A stretch of DNA of 64,000 nucleotides from Exiguobacterium sp. Helios (GCF_014524545.1 NZ_CP053557.1:2195501-2259500), one strand, 5' to 3'; counted from the stretch's first letter, positions 18,955 through 30,864 are shown. Translations and numbers: made by a program. The notes: a model not told the origin generated them from the sequence alone.

Positions 18955-20274
18955 TTAAGTTTCATTTAAATATGTGAAGATTTGTTCCAGTGCGAGTCCA
19001 CGCGAAGCTTTCAGCAAAACAACGGTTTGCTTGCCGAGCAACGGTTGGAGCAGACGGGCTGCATCTTCGACCGTGTCCGCAAATTGGACTTGGACGGTCG
19101 GATCAACAATTCCATCCGCGATATAACGCCCTTTCCCCCCTACAAGGATAGCATGGGATACAGGAAGTGCAATCTTCTTCCCGACAGAGGCATGCAACAG
19201 GCGTTCCTGTTGACCGAGTTCATACATATCGCCGAGAACGACGACTTTATTCGTAAATCCATCGAGCGTTGCAACCGTCTCGATTGCTGCATTCATCGAA
19301 GTCGGGCTGGCATTATATGCATCATTGATGATGGCAGTTTGACCATACATTAATCGTTCCATCCGCATCGGTGTCAATTGTACCTCGTTCAATCCTGCCT
19401 GAATCACTTCGTCCGTAAGACCAAGTGCTCGAGCTGTCGCAATCGCGTACGCTGCATTCCGGATTTGGTGTTTGCCAAGGACCGGTAGGTTGAACGTCGC
19501 ACCATCAAATTTGAAAGTCGTCCCGATGAACGTCGCTTCCGCCTGTTCGATGATGTACGTATTGGTCGCATGATACCCAATGCGTTCAGCCGGCACTTCT
19601 CCCAACAACGGTTCATCTCCATCGACAAAGAGATGGCCATTCGGTTTTAAACCAGATCGAATCTCTAGTTTAGCTCGGGCGATTCCACTTCGTCCGCCCA
19701 CCTGTTCGGCATGCGACTCGCCAATGTTCGTCACGAGTGCAATATCCGGTTCGGCAAGATTCGATAAGAGTTCGATATCTCCAAACCCGTTCATTCCCAT
19801 TTCGAGAACAGCAACTTCCGTCTCGTTCGGCATCATCAAGATCGTCAAAGGCATTCCGATATCTGAATTGAAGTTACCTGCCGTTTTATGTGTCCGAAAC
19901 GACTGTTTCAGGACACTTTCAATCATATCCTTTGTTGATGTCTTGCCGTTTGATCCAGTAATCGCGATGACTTTTGGTGCCACTTGCTGTAAATACCGTT
20001 GTGCGATGACTTGTAACGCGTTTAACGGATCTTCGACTTCAAGAACCGTGATGTCAAGCTCCGGAAGCGGAATGCCTTTTTTCCACAACGTGGCAATCGC
20101 GCCTTGAGCAACTGCTCCCTCGATGAACGAATGTCCGTCGACGCGTGCTCCCTGGATTGGGATATACAACCCTTCCGTGAGTGTACTTCTTGAATCCGTC
20201 GCAAAATTTCTTAATGACCGTGTATCGGTTTCTTCCAATCCCAACCACTGGGCGATCTGTGCAATTGTTACCAT
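18955..20274 (-). CDS. murF: UDP-MurNAc-tripeptide D-Ala-D-Ala ligase MurF
   Basis: Adds D-Ala-D-Ala to complete the pentapeptide. About 439 residues with the ATP loop ITGSNGKTSTKD near 105-116. NFNSDIGMPLTIL, EMGMNGFGDIELL and NIGESHAEQ are typical of MurF rather than MurE. In Bacillus, murE occupies this place between the PBP genes and mraY; here murF does. GGAGG lies eight bases before ATG 20274. Confidence 0.94.
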   Translation of the reverse strand: MVTIAQIAQWLGLEETDTRSLRNFATDSRSTLTEGLYIPIQGARVDGHSFIEGAVAQGAIATLWKKGIPLPELDITVLEVEDPLNALQVIAQRYLQQVAPKVIAITGSNGKTSTKDMIESVLKQSFRTHKTAGNFNSDIGMPLTILMMPNETEVAVLEMGMNGFGDIELLSNLAEPDIALVTNIGESHAEQVGGRSGIARAKLEIRSGLKPNGHLFVDGDEPLLGEVPAERIGYHATNTYIIEQAEATFIGTTFKFDGATFNLPVLGKHQIRNAAYAIATARALGLTDEVIQAGLNEVQLTPMRMERLMYGQTAIINDAYNASPTSMNAAIETVATLDGFTNKVVVLGDMYELGQQERLLHASVGKKIALPVSHAILVGGKGRYIADGIVDPTVQVQFADTVEDAARLLQPLLGKQTVVLLKASRGLALEQIFTYLNET

Positions 20275-20300
20275 CCCTATTTCCTCCACTCGATTACAGC

Positions 20301-20349
20301 AAACGAGGACGAACAGAAGTCAACGAATGACTCCGGTCCGTCCTCGTTT
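20301..20349 (-). terminator. Large hairpin between pbpB and murF
   Basis: Outer arms AAACGAGGACG/CGTCCTCGTTT form an 11-base perfect stem around an inner region that can also pair partly. There is no T run after it, so it may be an RNA-processing or attenuating structure rather than a full terminator. Confidence 0.5.
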
Positions 20350-20378
20350 CACTGCAGAAATCAGGAGACCGCTGTTTC

Positions 20379-22517
20379 TTACTCTTTTGGTTCAGCGAGT
20401 TCCACCGTCAGCTTTCCATTTTCTTTCACTAGTGTACCAGTTCGTGCCGATTGTTTGGTTACAAAACCTTTACCAATCACGTCTAACTTTAAATCGTAGA
20501 GACTGACAAGTTTTTTAACATCCCGTTGTGACCAACCGGTGATATCAGGCATTTTGAACGTCCGTCCTGTTTTAAAAAGGACACGTTCCCCGCTGACGAA
20601 TTCTTGTCCGCGCGTCGGTATTTGTGAGACGACTTCAACCCCGTCACCGAGAACGACCGGTACGGCCCCCTGTTCCTTCGCCATCTCTTCTGCTTGATTC
20701 ATACTTTTCCCAATGTAGCTTGGAATGATTTTAGCTTTGACATCCACCGACTCTTTTTGAGTCGCAGGTTTGATGCTTCGATATTGCAAAGCGGTATTCA
20801 TGACACTTTTGAAGACCGGACTCATGATACTCGGTCCGGAAACCGAAGACTCATTTTTCGATGGCCGGTCGACAGCGATGTACATGATCAATTCGGGATC
20901 ATCTTTTGGCGCCATTCCAATAAAGGAATGAATAAACTGTCCTTGGATGTATTTTCCGTTTTCTGAAATCTGTGCCGTCCCTGTTTTTCCGATGACACGA
21001 TAATCTTTCAGCTTATACATTTGTCCAGTACCGATTTTACTGTTGACGACACCATCCAACGCTTCACGGGTCGCTTTTGCCGCTTCCGCAGAAATCGGTT
21101 TTCCGACCACTTCCGTTTTTGCTTTATACGGCGCTTTATCCGTATGGTCCGCTTTTTGGATAATATGCGGTTTGACCATCTCACCGTTTCCGGCAATTGC
21201 TGTCGCCCCTTGGAGAATCTGCATCGGCGTCACTGCCGTCGATTGTCCCCATGATGTAATCAACGTATTCAACGGTTTGGACAGATCAGATTGGCTGTTT
21301 ACTTCACCCGAAATATCTATACCCGTTTTTTGATCAAAATGAAACTTCTTGAAATAGTCTTTATACCGTTCGATTCCAAGCTTTTCAGCTGTCAGGATCG
21401 AGAACATGACGTTTGAGGAATGGTAGACCCCTTCAATCATCGGGATTGTTCCCCAACCGACATCATTGTAGTCTTTGATGACAGTTCCCTTATAATTGTA
21501 ACTCCCTGATTTATACGGTTCGTTCGGACGGAAGACACCTGCATCGATGGCAGCAGCCAACGTAAAGATCTTCATTGTCGATCCGGGTTCAAACCGTGAG
21601 GAGACAGCAAAATTCGTAAAATCCGTCATATCGCGTAAATTCGGATTAAACGACGGACGATCCGTCATCGCCAAAATTTCGCCTGTCTTGGCATCCATTA
21701 CGATTCCTGTCGCATTTTTAGGTTTGTATTCGTTGTACATCTTTTGCATCTGTTTCTCGAGTGCTTGCTGGATCCGATGATCGATGGTCAGATAGAGGTT
21801 CGATCCGTCTTTCGGCTCATTTGAAATTTTCGAAGTACCTTGAACCAGTTCTCCGCCGCTGCGATCTTTTTCAAAGATACGGGAACCAAACGATTCACGT
21901 AAAGCCTCATCATACTGTTTTTCGATACCCATCTGTCCTTTTAAGACGACCCGTCCGTTATCTTCTGTGATTTTCTGGACGAACCCTAACGTATCGGACA
22001 GGAAAATCCCGTTCGGATAATAGCGCTTCGGTTCTTCGATCAATCGAATCCCCGGCAGCTTCAACCGATCAATCTGTTCTTTCTGATCAACCGTCAGATC
22101 ATTCCCTTTTTTACCGAATTCGATTTGGGAACGGTTTTTATTTTCAATCAGATAGGTTTCCAGTTCTTTAACCGACATGCCGAGAATCGGCGCAAGTCCG
22201 GTCGCTGTTTTCTTAAAGTCGACCACTGTCTCATCCGGATCTTTTTCCCCGCCTAACCGGTAGACGGCGACCAAATGATAGGACGGGATGTTAATCGCAA
22301 TCGGCGAGCCCAGTCGGTCAAAGATTTCTCCACGTTCTGCCGGCAGTGTGGCCTGGGACTCCCAACGTTTTTTTTCCGCGTAGACAAGCATGTCTTCCCC
22401 GTGGAATTTCTTTGTCGTCGATAAGTACAAAAAGCGTGAAATGAACACCAAAAAGAGAGCAGCAAATATCAACATGACAATGGCTACTCTCCGTCGGGAT
22501 TTAGATAGTGGATTCAT
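20379..22517 (-). CDS. pbpB: Septal transpeptidase, penicillin-binding protein 2B type, with PASTA domains
   Basis: Class B PBP that cross-links septal peptidoglycan. 712 residues: one membrane anchor (about 11-32), dimerisation domain, then the transpeptidase. Active-site motifs are STMK at 313-316 (Ser313 nucleophile), SSN at 367-369 and KTGTAQ at 511-516. Two PASTA domains follow (about 595-655 and 655-712). Only one such PBP is present here; the sporulation paralog spoVD found next to it in Bacillus is absent. It overlaps ftsL by four bases. Confidence 0.95.
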   Translation of the reverse strand: MNPLSKSRRRVAIVMLIFAALFLVFISRFLYLSTTKKFHGEDMLVYAEKKRWESQATLPAERGEIFDRLGSPIAINIPSYHLVAVYRLGGEKDPDETVVDFKKTATGLAPILGMSVKELETYLIENKNRSQIEFGKKGNDLTVDQKEQIDRLKLPGIRLIEEPKRYYPNGIFLSDTLGFVQKITEDNGRVVLKGQMGIEKQYDEALRESFGSRIFEKDRSGGELVQGTSKISNEPKDGSNLYLTIDHRIQQALEKQMQKMYNEYKPKNATGIVMDAKTGEILAMTDRPSFNPNLRDMTDFTNFAVSSRFEPGSTMKIFTLAAAIDAGVFRPNEPYKSGSYNYKGTVIKDYNDVGWGTIPMIEGVYHSSNVMFSILTAEKLGIERYKDYFKKFHFDQKTGIDISGEVNSQSDLSKPLNTLITSWGQSTAVTPMQILQGATAIAGNGEMVKPHIIQKADHTDKAPYKAKTEVVGKPISAEAAKATREALDGVVNSKIGTGQMYKLKDYRVIGKTGTAQISENGKYIQGQFIHSFIGMAPKDDPELIMYIAVDRPSKNESSVSGPSIMSPVFKSVMNTALQYRSIKPATQKESVDVKAKIIPSYIGKSMNQAEEMAKEQGAVPVVLGDGVEVVSQIPTRGQEFVSGERVLFKTGRTFKMPDITGWSQRDVKKLVSLYDLKLDVIGKGFVTKQSARTGTLVKENGKLTVELAEPKE

Positions 22518-22900
22518 TTAGGAATCACCTTGATGTTCCCTTTTCGCATATCAAGACCTTGTTCTTTCGCAATCTTGTAAATTCGTTCTGGAGAGCTTAA
22601 GTTGGTCACTTCGAGTTGAAGACGTTCATTTTCTTTCTTCATCTCTTGCGTGACTTGATTTTCCTTCGCGAGATCCCGGCTTACATTATACGCTTCGTTA
22701 TGAGCGCCAATCGTCATACTACCGAAAAGGACGATTCCGCCAATCATCGCACTGTACAAAAACTTCTCAAATGGATATAGACGATATTTCGGACGAACCG
22801 CAACACGACGTGCGATATCTTCCGTCTTACGTGGTTCTTGGATAGGTTGCTGCCGAACGGGTTCCATGGTTTGCATCGGCTTGCGAAGTGGCTCTGCCAT
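22514..22900 (-). CDS. ftsL: Cell-division protein FtsL
   Basis: Small bitopic division protein that pairs with DivIC and DivIB. The 128-residue protein has a basic cytoplasmic part, one membrane segment (LYSAMIGGIVLFGSMTIG) and an extracellular coiled coil ending RIYKIAKEQGLDMRKGNIK. Sequence conservation in this family is low; position between rsmH and pbpB supports the call. ATGA overlap with pbpB. Confidence 0.9.
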   Translation of the reverse strand: MAEPLRKPMQTMEPVRQQPIQEPRKTEDIARRVAVRPKYRLYPFEKFLYSAMIGGIVLFGSMTIGAHNEAYNVSRDLAKENQVTQEMKKENERLQLEVTNLSSPERIYKIAKEQGLDMRKGNIKVIPK

Positions 22901-22913
22901 TTGAATGCTCCTC

Positions 22914-23852
22914 TCAACTTTCCTTCATTTTTTCAACGATTCGTAACTTGGCAGAGCGTGATCGACGATTGTCATCGAGTTCATCATCTCCTGCTGTAAT
23001 CGGTTTTCTTGTCACCAGGCGTAGTTCCGGTTCAAACTCTTTAGGAATCATCGGTAACCCTTGCGGAAGCTCAGGTAACGATGACTTCTCTTTGAACGCT
23101 TGCTTACACATACGGTCTTCAAGTGAATGGAAGGTAATGACACATAGGCGTCCACCAACAGCCAATAAATCAATTGCTTGATAGACGGCGCGGTCGAAGA
23201 CATTCAATTCATCATTTACAGCAATCCGAATCGCTTGGAACGTCCGTTTTGCCGGATGCCCCCCTTTGCGGCGGGCCGGTGCCGGAATCGCATCTTTGAT
23301 CAATTCGACTAGTTCAAACGTCGTTTCAATCGGTGCGATTTCGCGTGCCTTCTCAATCTTGCGTGCAATCTGTTTGGAGAACTTTTCTTCCCCATATGTA
23401 AACAAAATTCGAACAAGGTCGTTATACGGCCACTCATTGACGACTTCATATGCCGATAGCGATGACGTTTGGTCCATACGCATATCGAGTCGGGCATCAA
23501 AGTTGTAGCTGAATCCACGTTCGCCTTCGTCTAGTTGTGGAGAAGATACACCGAGATCAAATAAAATCCCGTCCACTTTTGTCACAGATCGTGCTGCTAA
23601 TTCTTCTTTTAAATGTACGAAATTACTTTTTATTAAAGTAAAGCGACCTTCATACGCCGCGAGACGTTCTGCTGCATGTGCCAGTGCGACATCATCCTGA
23701 TCAAACGCGTACAGATGTCCTGTCGTTAACTGTTTGACGATCTCTTCACTGTGTCCTGCTCCACCTAACGTACAATCGACATAAATCCCGTCAGGTTTGA
23801 TATTCAGCCCTTTAATGGACTCCCATTTTAATACTGTTTCATGCTCAAACAT
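22914..23852 (-). CDS. rsmH: 16S rRNA m4C1402 methyltransferase RsmH
   Basis: SAM-dependent N4-methylation of C1402 in 16S rRNA. About 312 residues with [13 protein letters not shown] (SAM loop) near 28-40, [15 protein letters not shown] and [13 protein letters not shown], all RsmH/MraW signatures. A GTG at 23864 forms part of the ribosome binding site; the ATG at 23852 is chosen. It begins the division/wall operon here, since mraZ is missing upstream. Confidence 0.95.
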   Translation of the reverse strand: MFEHETVLKWESIKGLNIKPDGIYVDCTLGGAGHSEEIVKQLTTGHLYAFDQDDVALAHAAERLAAYEGRFTLIKSNFVHLKEELAARSVTKVDGILFDLGVSSPQLDEGERGFSYNFDARLDMRMDQTSSLSAYEVVNEWPYNDLVRILFTYGEEKFSKQIARKIEKAREIAPIETTFELVELIKDAIPAPARRKGGHPAKRTFQAIRIAVNDELNVFDRAVYQAIDLLAVGGRLCVITFHSLEDRMCKQAFKEKSSLPELPQGLPMIPKEFEPELRLVTRKPITAGDDELDDNRRSRSAKLRIVEKMKES

Positions 23853-23984
23853 GTGCTGCCTCACCTTTCACTGTCCAAACTGGACGTTACTCTTTTTCAA
23901 TGTATCATATTCTTTCTTGAAAACGTTACGAAAATGAGACAGTTTCCTTGATTTTTTGAACTTTTATGTATCTTTCGTTAAAAA

Positions 23985-24014
23985 AACAAAAAAACCTGCT
24001 GATTTCGCAGGTTT
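23985..24014 (-). terminator. Terminator downstream of bshC
   Basis: Stem AAACCTGC/GCAGGTTT, overlapping the bshC stop codon, with a T-rich tail on the minus strand. The remaining 130 bases before rsmH hold a weak candidate promoter ending in TATGAT, but no gene. Confidence 0.75.
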
Positions 24015-25572
24015 ATAGCATGATTTTCAATTGTTCCGCCTCAGTTTGTTCATATTGCATCCGCAAGGTCTGAACTAAATTCAAACCATAGCGATTCAGC
24101 CAAGGTAAGATCGAATGAATCCGTTCCTGGGGTGCATAATCGGGTGCCAATTGATATTGGAGTGCCCGATCCGACCGATTCGTTTGTTCATGAAGACGCC
24201 GTTTTTGTTCGACGATTGTTTCCAAGGCAAGCTGCAGCTGTTTATTGAGCTTCGTTGCGACAGCCGTCGTCTGCAACTCCTGTTTTTCAATCCGGGTGAC
24301 TTCTTCGACCAGGACCGCACCTAACATGGTCGAGTCATGCAATTGGCGTTTAATCGCAGTCGCATCGAACGCCGCGAGAGGGACACCTGCCTGAAGCGCT
24401 TGTTCAAGGCTCAGACCATGACGCCGAAGCCCTTTCTCTTCCTTCGCCTGCAACATGACGGCCCCCATCCGTGGAAGCAACAGCGGCATCGTCCAATCGA
24501 AGTGATGGAATAATGGTCGTAGTCTCGTCCAATATGCAATTTCACCCGGTCCTCCGATATAAGCGAGTGTCGGGAATAAGTAATCTTGCATCAACGGACG
24601 TGTGACGACGCTGTTTGAAAAACGTTCCGGGCTTGCATACAGCAATGCCAACAGTTCCAGTTCCGTATAGGTCTTCCCTTGTTTCGTCACAAAATCTTGG
24701 CCCGGGTATAACAAATCGCGTCCGATATCCTCAACAAAGAGGTGGGCCGCTTCTTCATTTAGAAATGTATCCGGCAATTCGGTGGTTTGTTGGATACCTT
24801 TTGATAAGGCTTGGCGGATTTCGGTATTGTCTTGAATCAGCCGTTCGAAAAACGGGATTTCAAGTTGACGGACTGCTTGCGTATCCGCGTCAAAGAAGAT
24901 GATATCGTGATCGACAAGTTCTCCTAAGAAAGAAGCGAAAAATTCTCCATATGTCGAACTGGATTCGATTAACCGGTCCGACAATGCCAACAATTCTTTT
25001 GTATACGGCGTCTCTCGTTCAGTACATAATGCCTGACGTACGATTTCCTTAACGGCTGTCTGATCAAAGGCCAAACGGCTGACAGAGCGCGAAATCGAGT
25101 CCGGCGCCTGGACGGCCAGCTTCCGCGTCCGGAAATCATGTGTCGGGACGATCAGATGATTGATTTCATCAAAATCATGGTCTTCGGTTGCCAACCAGAA
25201 GATCGGGAAAACCGGGCGACTGATCAGTTCTTCCGTTTGGCGGGCAACCTTTAGACAGGTCAGCAATTTATAAACGGCGTACATCGGACCGCCAAAGATT
25301 CCGGTTTGTTGACCGGTAATCACAACTTGCGCCTCACCTGTCCGCAACAGTTCGAGACGGCTCTTCAAGCTGTCGTTCAACCGAGGATTTTGCCGCAACA
25401 GTTCGTCGACAAGCGGGTTCAGATGCGGATACTGCCGTTCTTGTAAAAGGCTGCTCCTTGCCCGCATTCCTTCTGTTCCAATATGATCAACGTATTTCGA
25501 AAATTCCTGGCGAGAGGCTTTATGCATCAATGAATCTTCGTCATACAAGGCATGAAATGATTGTACCTTCAA
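24013..25572 (-). CDS. bshC: Bacillithiol synthase BshC
   Basis: Putative cysteine-adding enzyme in the last step of bacillithiol synthesis. About 519 residues. Motifs VITGQQTGIFGGPMYAVYK and FWLATEDHDFDEINH are characteristic. The frame opens at 25632 but no ribosome binding site fits there; AAGGG lies seven bases before a TTG at 25572, giving MKVQSFHALYDEDSL, which matches family N-termini. It sits just upstream of the dcw cluster, as in Bacillus (yllA). Confidence 0.93.
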   Translation of the reverse strand: MKVQSFHALYDEDSLMHKASRQEFSKYVDHIGTEGMRARSSLLQERQYPHLNPLVDELLRQNPRLNDSLKSRLELLRTGEAQVVITGQQTGIFGGPMYAVYKLLTCLKVARQTEELISRPVFPIFWLATEDHDFDEINHLIVPTHDFRTRKLAVQAPDSISRSVSRLAFDQTAVKEIVRQALCTERETPYTKELLALSDRLIESSSTYGEFFASFLGELVDHDIIFFDADTQAVRQLEIPFFERLIQDNTEIRQALSKGIQQTTELPDTFLNEEAAHLFVEDIGRDLLYPGQDFVTKQGKTYTELELLALLYASPERFSNSVVTRPLMQDYLFPTLAYIGGPGEIAYWTRLRPLFHHFDWTMPLLLPRMGAVMLQAKEEKGLRRHGLSLEQALQAGVPLAAFDATAIKRQLHDSTMLGAVLVEEVTRIEKQELQTTAVATKLNKQLQLALETIVEQKRRLHEQTNRSDRALQYQLAPDYAPQERIHSILPWLNRYGLNLVQTLRMQYEQTEAEQLKIML

Positions 25573-25597
25573 ACAAAATCCCTTCTTTCTGACAAAA

Positions 25598-25954
25598 TCA
25601 ATGAATGAACAGTTGTTGAATTCCGATTCCAAACAGCATCAACTGAACTGGAAGAGCAATCAAGATTGTAATCCGCCAACTGTGTCGTATCATTTGTATA
25701 TAATCCACGTCCACTTTTTTGATGCGTTGCCATAAGGCGTTGACCGCAAAAATCAAGAGTACGGCAATCAATAACCATCCTAAGTAATTTTGACCTGTCA
25801 GTGCAATCAACGCGACATGAATCCCATACAATACGATGAATGTACCTAAATCAAGTGCAAACCGAACTGCTTTTCCATGTTGGCGAAAGACAGCAAAAAA
25901 AATGATATATAGACTAACCAAGCTGAAGACTGGAAAGATAATAAACCACGTCAC
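25598..25954 (-). CDS. DUF3397-type membrane protein
   Basis: 118 residues with four predicted membrane segments (starting MTWFIIFPVFSLVSLYIIFF and ending near LMLFGIGIQQLFI). It overlaps panE by four bases and lies just before bshC, the usual place of DUF3397 proteins in Bacilli. Function unknown. Confidence 0.75.
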   Translation of the reverse strand: MTWFIIFPVFSLVSLYIIFFAVFRQHGKAVRFALDLGTFIVLYGIHVALIALTGQNYLGWLLIAVLLIFAVNALWQRIKKVDVDYIQMIRHSWRITILIALPVQLMLFGIGIQQLFIH

Positions 25955-26772
25955 ATCGAATCCCCTCTTTTTTCCTGAGATTTAATCTGATGAAAATAAA
26001 AAGTCAGTAAGGGCGTCGGATTCATCGCGTGTTCCAGGACAAAACCGACAATCGGTTCAATTTCTGTCTGTCTTCCCCGCTCTAGATCTTGAAGCATCGA
26101 CGAACGATTTAATGCGGTCCGTCTGATGACCTGTGCGATTTCTTCATAACTGATCGGATGTTCTGGAAAGACGTTCCGTAACTCTTCAAAAATACCGTGT
26201 GCCTTTTCAGCATAGGGCGCTTCCAACAATTGACCGTTTGTAATCCGGTAATAGGCTGTTAATGGATTGATGACCGCATTCATGAATAATTTCGTTAACA
26301 TGACCTGCTCGATATTCGGAACATACTCAAACTGTAACGGTGTGGCTTCAAGCATCGGAACAGGTACTCGTCCGTAGCGGATGCGTCCCATCCCGGTATG
26401 TTGCACCGCGTATCGTCCCGTTCTCATGGCACCGTGTTCGACGATTCCGAACAAAGCATACTGTACCCGCTCTGCTTCTTTCACATGCCCCATTCCGTTC
26501 TGTAAGAACATGACCGGCATCTTTCCGGTCGTCAGGTAAGGCATCACACTTTTTATATCATACGACTTTGTCGTCACGAACACCAAGTCTTGTGACTCGA
26601 ATTGACTAAGTGGCCGTACCTCTACCGGTTGGCTGACTTGGTCATCCCGGAGGATGGTGATGTCGTGCCCTGTCGTTTGTCTCGTATAGAGTGTCACATG
26701 GTGTTGTTCTGCAAGGTAGGACGCGATTAACAATCCAATCGATCCGGCACCGATGATTCCTATATTACTCAT
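25951..26772 (-). CDS. panE: 2-dehydropantoate 2-reductase (ApbA/PanE family)
   Basis: NADPH-dependent reduction of ketopantoate to pantoate in vitamin B5/CoA synthesis. The 273-residue protein has the Rossmann start IGIIGAGSIGLLIASYL, LQNGMGH in the central part, and KLFMNAVINPLTAYYRITNG with the Lys/Asn of the active site. The Bacillus counterpart ylbQ occupies the same place. The family also includes other short-chain reductases, so substrate is inferred. Confidence 0.88.
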   Translation of the reverse strand: MSNIGIIGAGSIGLLIASYLAEQHHVTLYTRQTTGHDITILRDDQVSQPVEVRPLSQFESQDLVFVTTKSYDIKSVMPYLTTGKMPVMFLQNGMGHVKEAERVQYALFGIVEHGAMRTGRYAVQHTGMGRIRYGRVPVPMLEATPLQFEYVPNIEQVMLTKLFMNAVINPLTAYYRITNGQLLEAPYAEKAHGIFEELRNVFPEHPISYEEIAQVIRRTALNRSSMLQDLERGRQTEIEPIVGFVLEHAMNPTPLLTFYFHQIKSQEKRGDSM

Positions 26773-26795
26773 CCGCTCACGCTCCTTCTTTCATC

Positions 26796-26843
26796 AAAAA
26801 AAGCGACCTGTCAAACCGATTGCTCGATTCTAGGGTCGCTTTT
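26796..26843 (-). terminator. Terminator downstream of rpmF
   Basis: Stem AAAAGCGACC/GGTCGCTTTT with a 25-base loop region, followed on the minus strand by Ts. It separates yceD-rpmF from panE. Confidence 0.8.
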
Positions 26844-26859
26844 ATACCGATCATTCAGC

Positions 26860-27033
26860 TTACTTGCTGACGATTTCTTTACCTTTGTACGAGCCACATG
26901 CTTTACAAACGCGGTGTGAAAGTTTCATTTCACCACAGTTTGGGCACTCGACCATACCTGGTACACGGAGTTTGAAATGAGTACGGCGAAGACGTTTGCG
27001 TGTTTTCGACGTTCTGCGGAATGGTACTGCCAT
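26860..27033 (-). CDS. rpmF: Ribosomal protein L32
   Basis: 57-residue component of the large ribosomal subunit, starting [20 protein letters not shown]. It is the zinc-binding (C+) form: CPNC and CKAC pairs are present. The start at 27033 follows a strong AAGGAGGTGG. It is paired with yceD upstream, the classic yceD-rpmF arrangement. Confidence 0.97.
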
Positions 27034-27080
27034 CGTTGTCCACCTCCTTGAAAAAATACACTCGTCTTTTTATGAAAAGA

Positions 27081-27605
27081 TTAGGAATCCTGATCTTTTT
27101 TAAAGAACTGAGCGAGACCCGCAAGTCGCGGATCAATTTTTGGTTCAGTTTCTTCTGGCGCTTCTTCAGAGAGAACCGTCCAGCCTTCCCCTTGAACCAA
27201 CTGATTTTCTTCATCATCCCCATGCACTTGCACTGGCACATGAAGTAAAATCAATTCTTGCACGAGTGGTTGAAGATCAACCGTATTCCCGTTCGGTAAG
27301 TTGATCTCATCCGAATCACTCGGAACAGCATCAACCTCGAGCAGGAACGACTCGATGGATTCAATCTCGAACGGGTACGCGACGTCACTCAGCGTCCGGG
27401 CATCCGGAAGCGTCATTTCACCTGTAATCCGGAGATTGAATATTAATTGATTCGATGTAAACGATGCATTTGCACGAACGTGCACAGGTTGCACCGCCCG
27501 GATATCCGGATGGAGGGCGATAAGCTCAGGAAGCTCAATCGTCTCGTTAACCTGAAGTTGACCCAGATTGCGCAATTTATTCAATTGCATCAGGGACCAT
27601 TTCAT
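27081..27605 (-). CDS. YceD family (DUF177) protein
   Basis: 174-residue acidic protein of the YceD/DUF177 family, conserved upstream of rpmF and implicated in 23S rRNA accumulation in other organisms. The start MKWSLMQLNKLRN follows GAGGTG; the frame extends to 27662 but without a suitable ribosome binding site. It resembles Bacillus YlbN by position. Its exact function here is inferred. Confidence 0.88.
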   Translation of the reverse strand: MKWSLMQLNKLRNLGQLQVNETIELPELIALHPDIRAVQPVHVRANASFTSNQLIFNLRITGEMTLPDARTLSDVAYPFEIESIESFLLEVDAVPSDSDEINLPNGNTVDLQPLVQELILLHVPVQVHGDDEENQLVQGEGWTVLSEEAPEETEPKIDPRLAGLAQFFKKDQDS

Positions 27606-27760
27606 CCGAATCACCTCAATTGCAACAATATGAATTATAGAGAGGACATCTTGTTTTGTCAATGTTTTTTCTTTACACTGAAATCGCTAGAGAACGAACA
27701 CTTTTGGACGTCTTCATCCATATTACCGCACTTAATTCGGTTTGCAAAGGAGAAAGTTTC

Positions 27761-28790
27761 ATGAGAATGACTGCAATTATTTCTGAGTACAATCCGTTTC
27801 ACAATGGACACCTTTATCAAGCCAAAATCGCGCGCAAGCAGCTGTCGCAAGTGGTGAAATCGATCTCGTTCTCGAACTTCCATTTTATTTCGCTGTCCAA
27901 CGGGCTGACCGGTTCGCCCTCGGCGGGGTAACGATTGCGGAGACCATCGGAGCCGAAATTTTATCGTTCGGGAGCGAATGTGGTCAGTTAGCCTCTTTCA
28001 TCCATGCCGCTGCTGAAAATCATGAAGCGAGTCCACGTTATCAAGAATTGGTCCAACAAGGATTAGCGCGCGGACTGTCTTCGGCAACAGCCGCCAGCCA
28101 AGCATTTCGGGAAATGACGACAACCCTGGACTTGACGACGCCGAATAATACCCTCGGCTACTATTACGCACGGGCTGCCTCTACGATTACCTTACACACG
28201 ACTAAACGAATCGGGAGCGGCTATCATGACCTTTCGATCGGTGACATCATGAGTGCGACGGCCATCCGCGCCTACTATGCCAAACACCACTCGTTAATCG
28301 GTTTGCCGGCAATGACCGCTGAGACGCTGCAGAACGCGGTCTTCGCTTCATTTGAGCCCTACTATCCGTTTATCCGCCACCGCCTTCTGACAACCAGTCT
28401 CGATGATTTAACGCAATTTAACGGGATTGATTCTTCCTTGGCTCCGCGATTGATTGAAGGAGCACGCAAAAACGAGACGTTTGACGACTTCATGGCTGCT
28501 GTCAAAACGCGTCGTTATACCCGGACGAGCCTTCAACGCGCCCTGATTTACGTATTGACTTCAACTAAGGCAAATGAGATTGACGAGATTGCATTTGACC
28601 GGATTGACTATGTGCGTCCGTTAGCATTCAATGATAAAGGACGCCTCGCTTTACGCGAAATCAAACAACGGGTCCCGGTCATCTCGACATTCGAGAAACA
28701 TCCTTGGCTCATCAAAGAAAGCCAAGTCACAGCAGCCTATGCTGTGCCCTTGGCTCGTTATGACGCGCTCGAAGAGCATCGCCGTTTTGC

Positions 28791-28818
<28 letters not shown>
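27761..28818 (+). pseudogene. tmcAL: Broken tRNA-Met cytidine acetate ligase (tmcAL/ylbM)
   Basis: TmcAL makes N4-acetylcytidine at the wobble base of elongator tRNA-Met. The N-terminus MRMTAIISEYNPFHNGHLYQ (27761-27820) with its HNGH nucleotidyltransferase motif is intact and has an AAAGGAG site. After QAKIARK the frame runs out at 27931. The rest of the protein continues in another frame from about 27838 (AAVASGEIDLVLELPFYFAV onward) to 28818. Compared with the family, roughly 31 residues containing the conserved MSG-x-FVQRGEPA region are missing at the junction, and the missing length is not a multiple of three. The 3' end overlaps the convergent ylbL-type gene by 28 bases. It could be a real decay event or an assembly error. 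Confidence 0.85.
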
Positions 28819-30846
<2,028 letters not shown>

Positions 30847-30864
30847 GCATTCTCATCCTTTCAC

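Noticed and set aside
23865-23984. Short or degraded mraZ in the bshC-rsmH gap
   Set aside because: The gap is far too short and no MraZ-like reading frame is visible on either strand.
27761-27931. Programmed frameshifting in tmcAL
   Set aside because: A whole conserved segment of about 31 residues is missing, not just one frame step, and there is no slippery heptamer at the junction.
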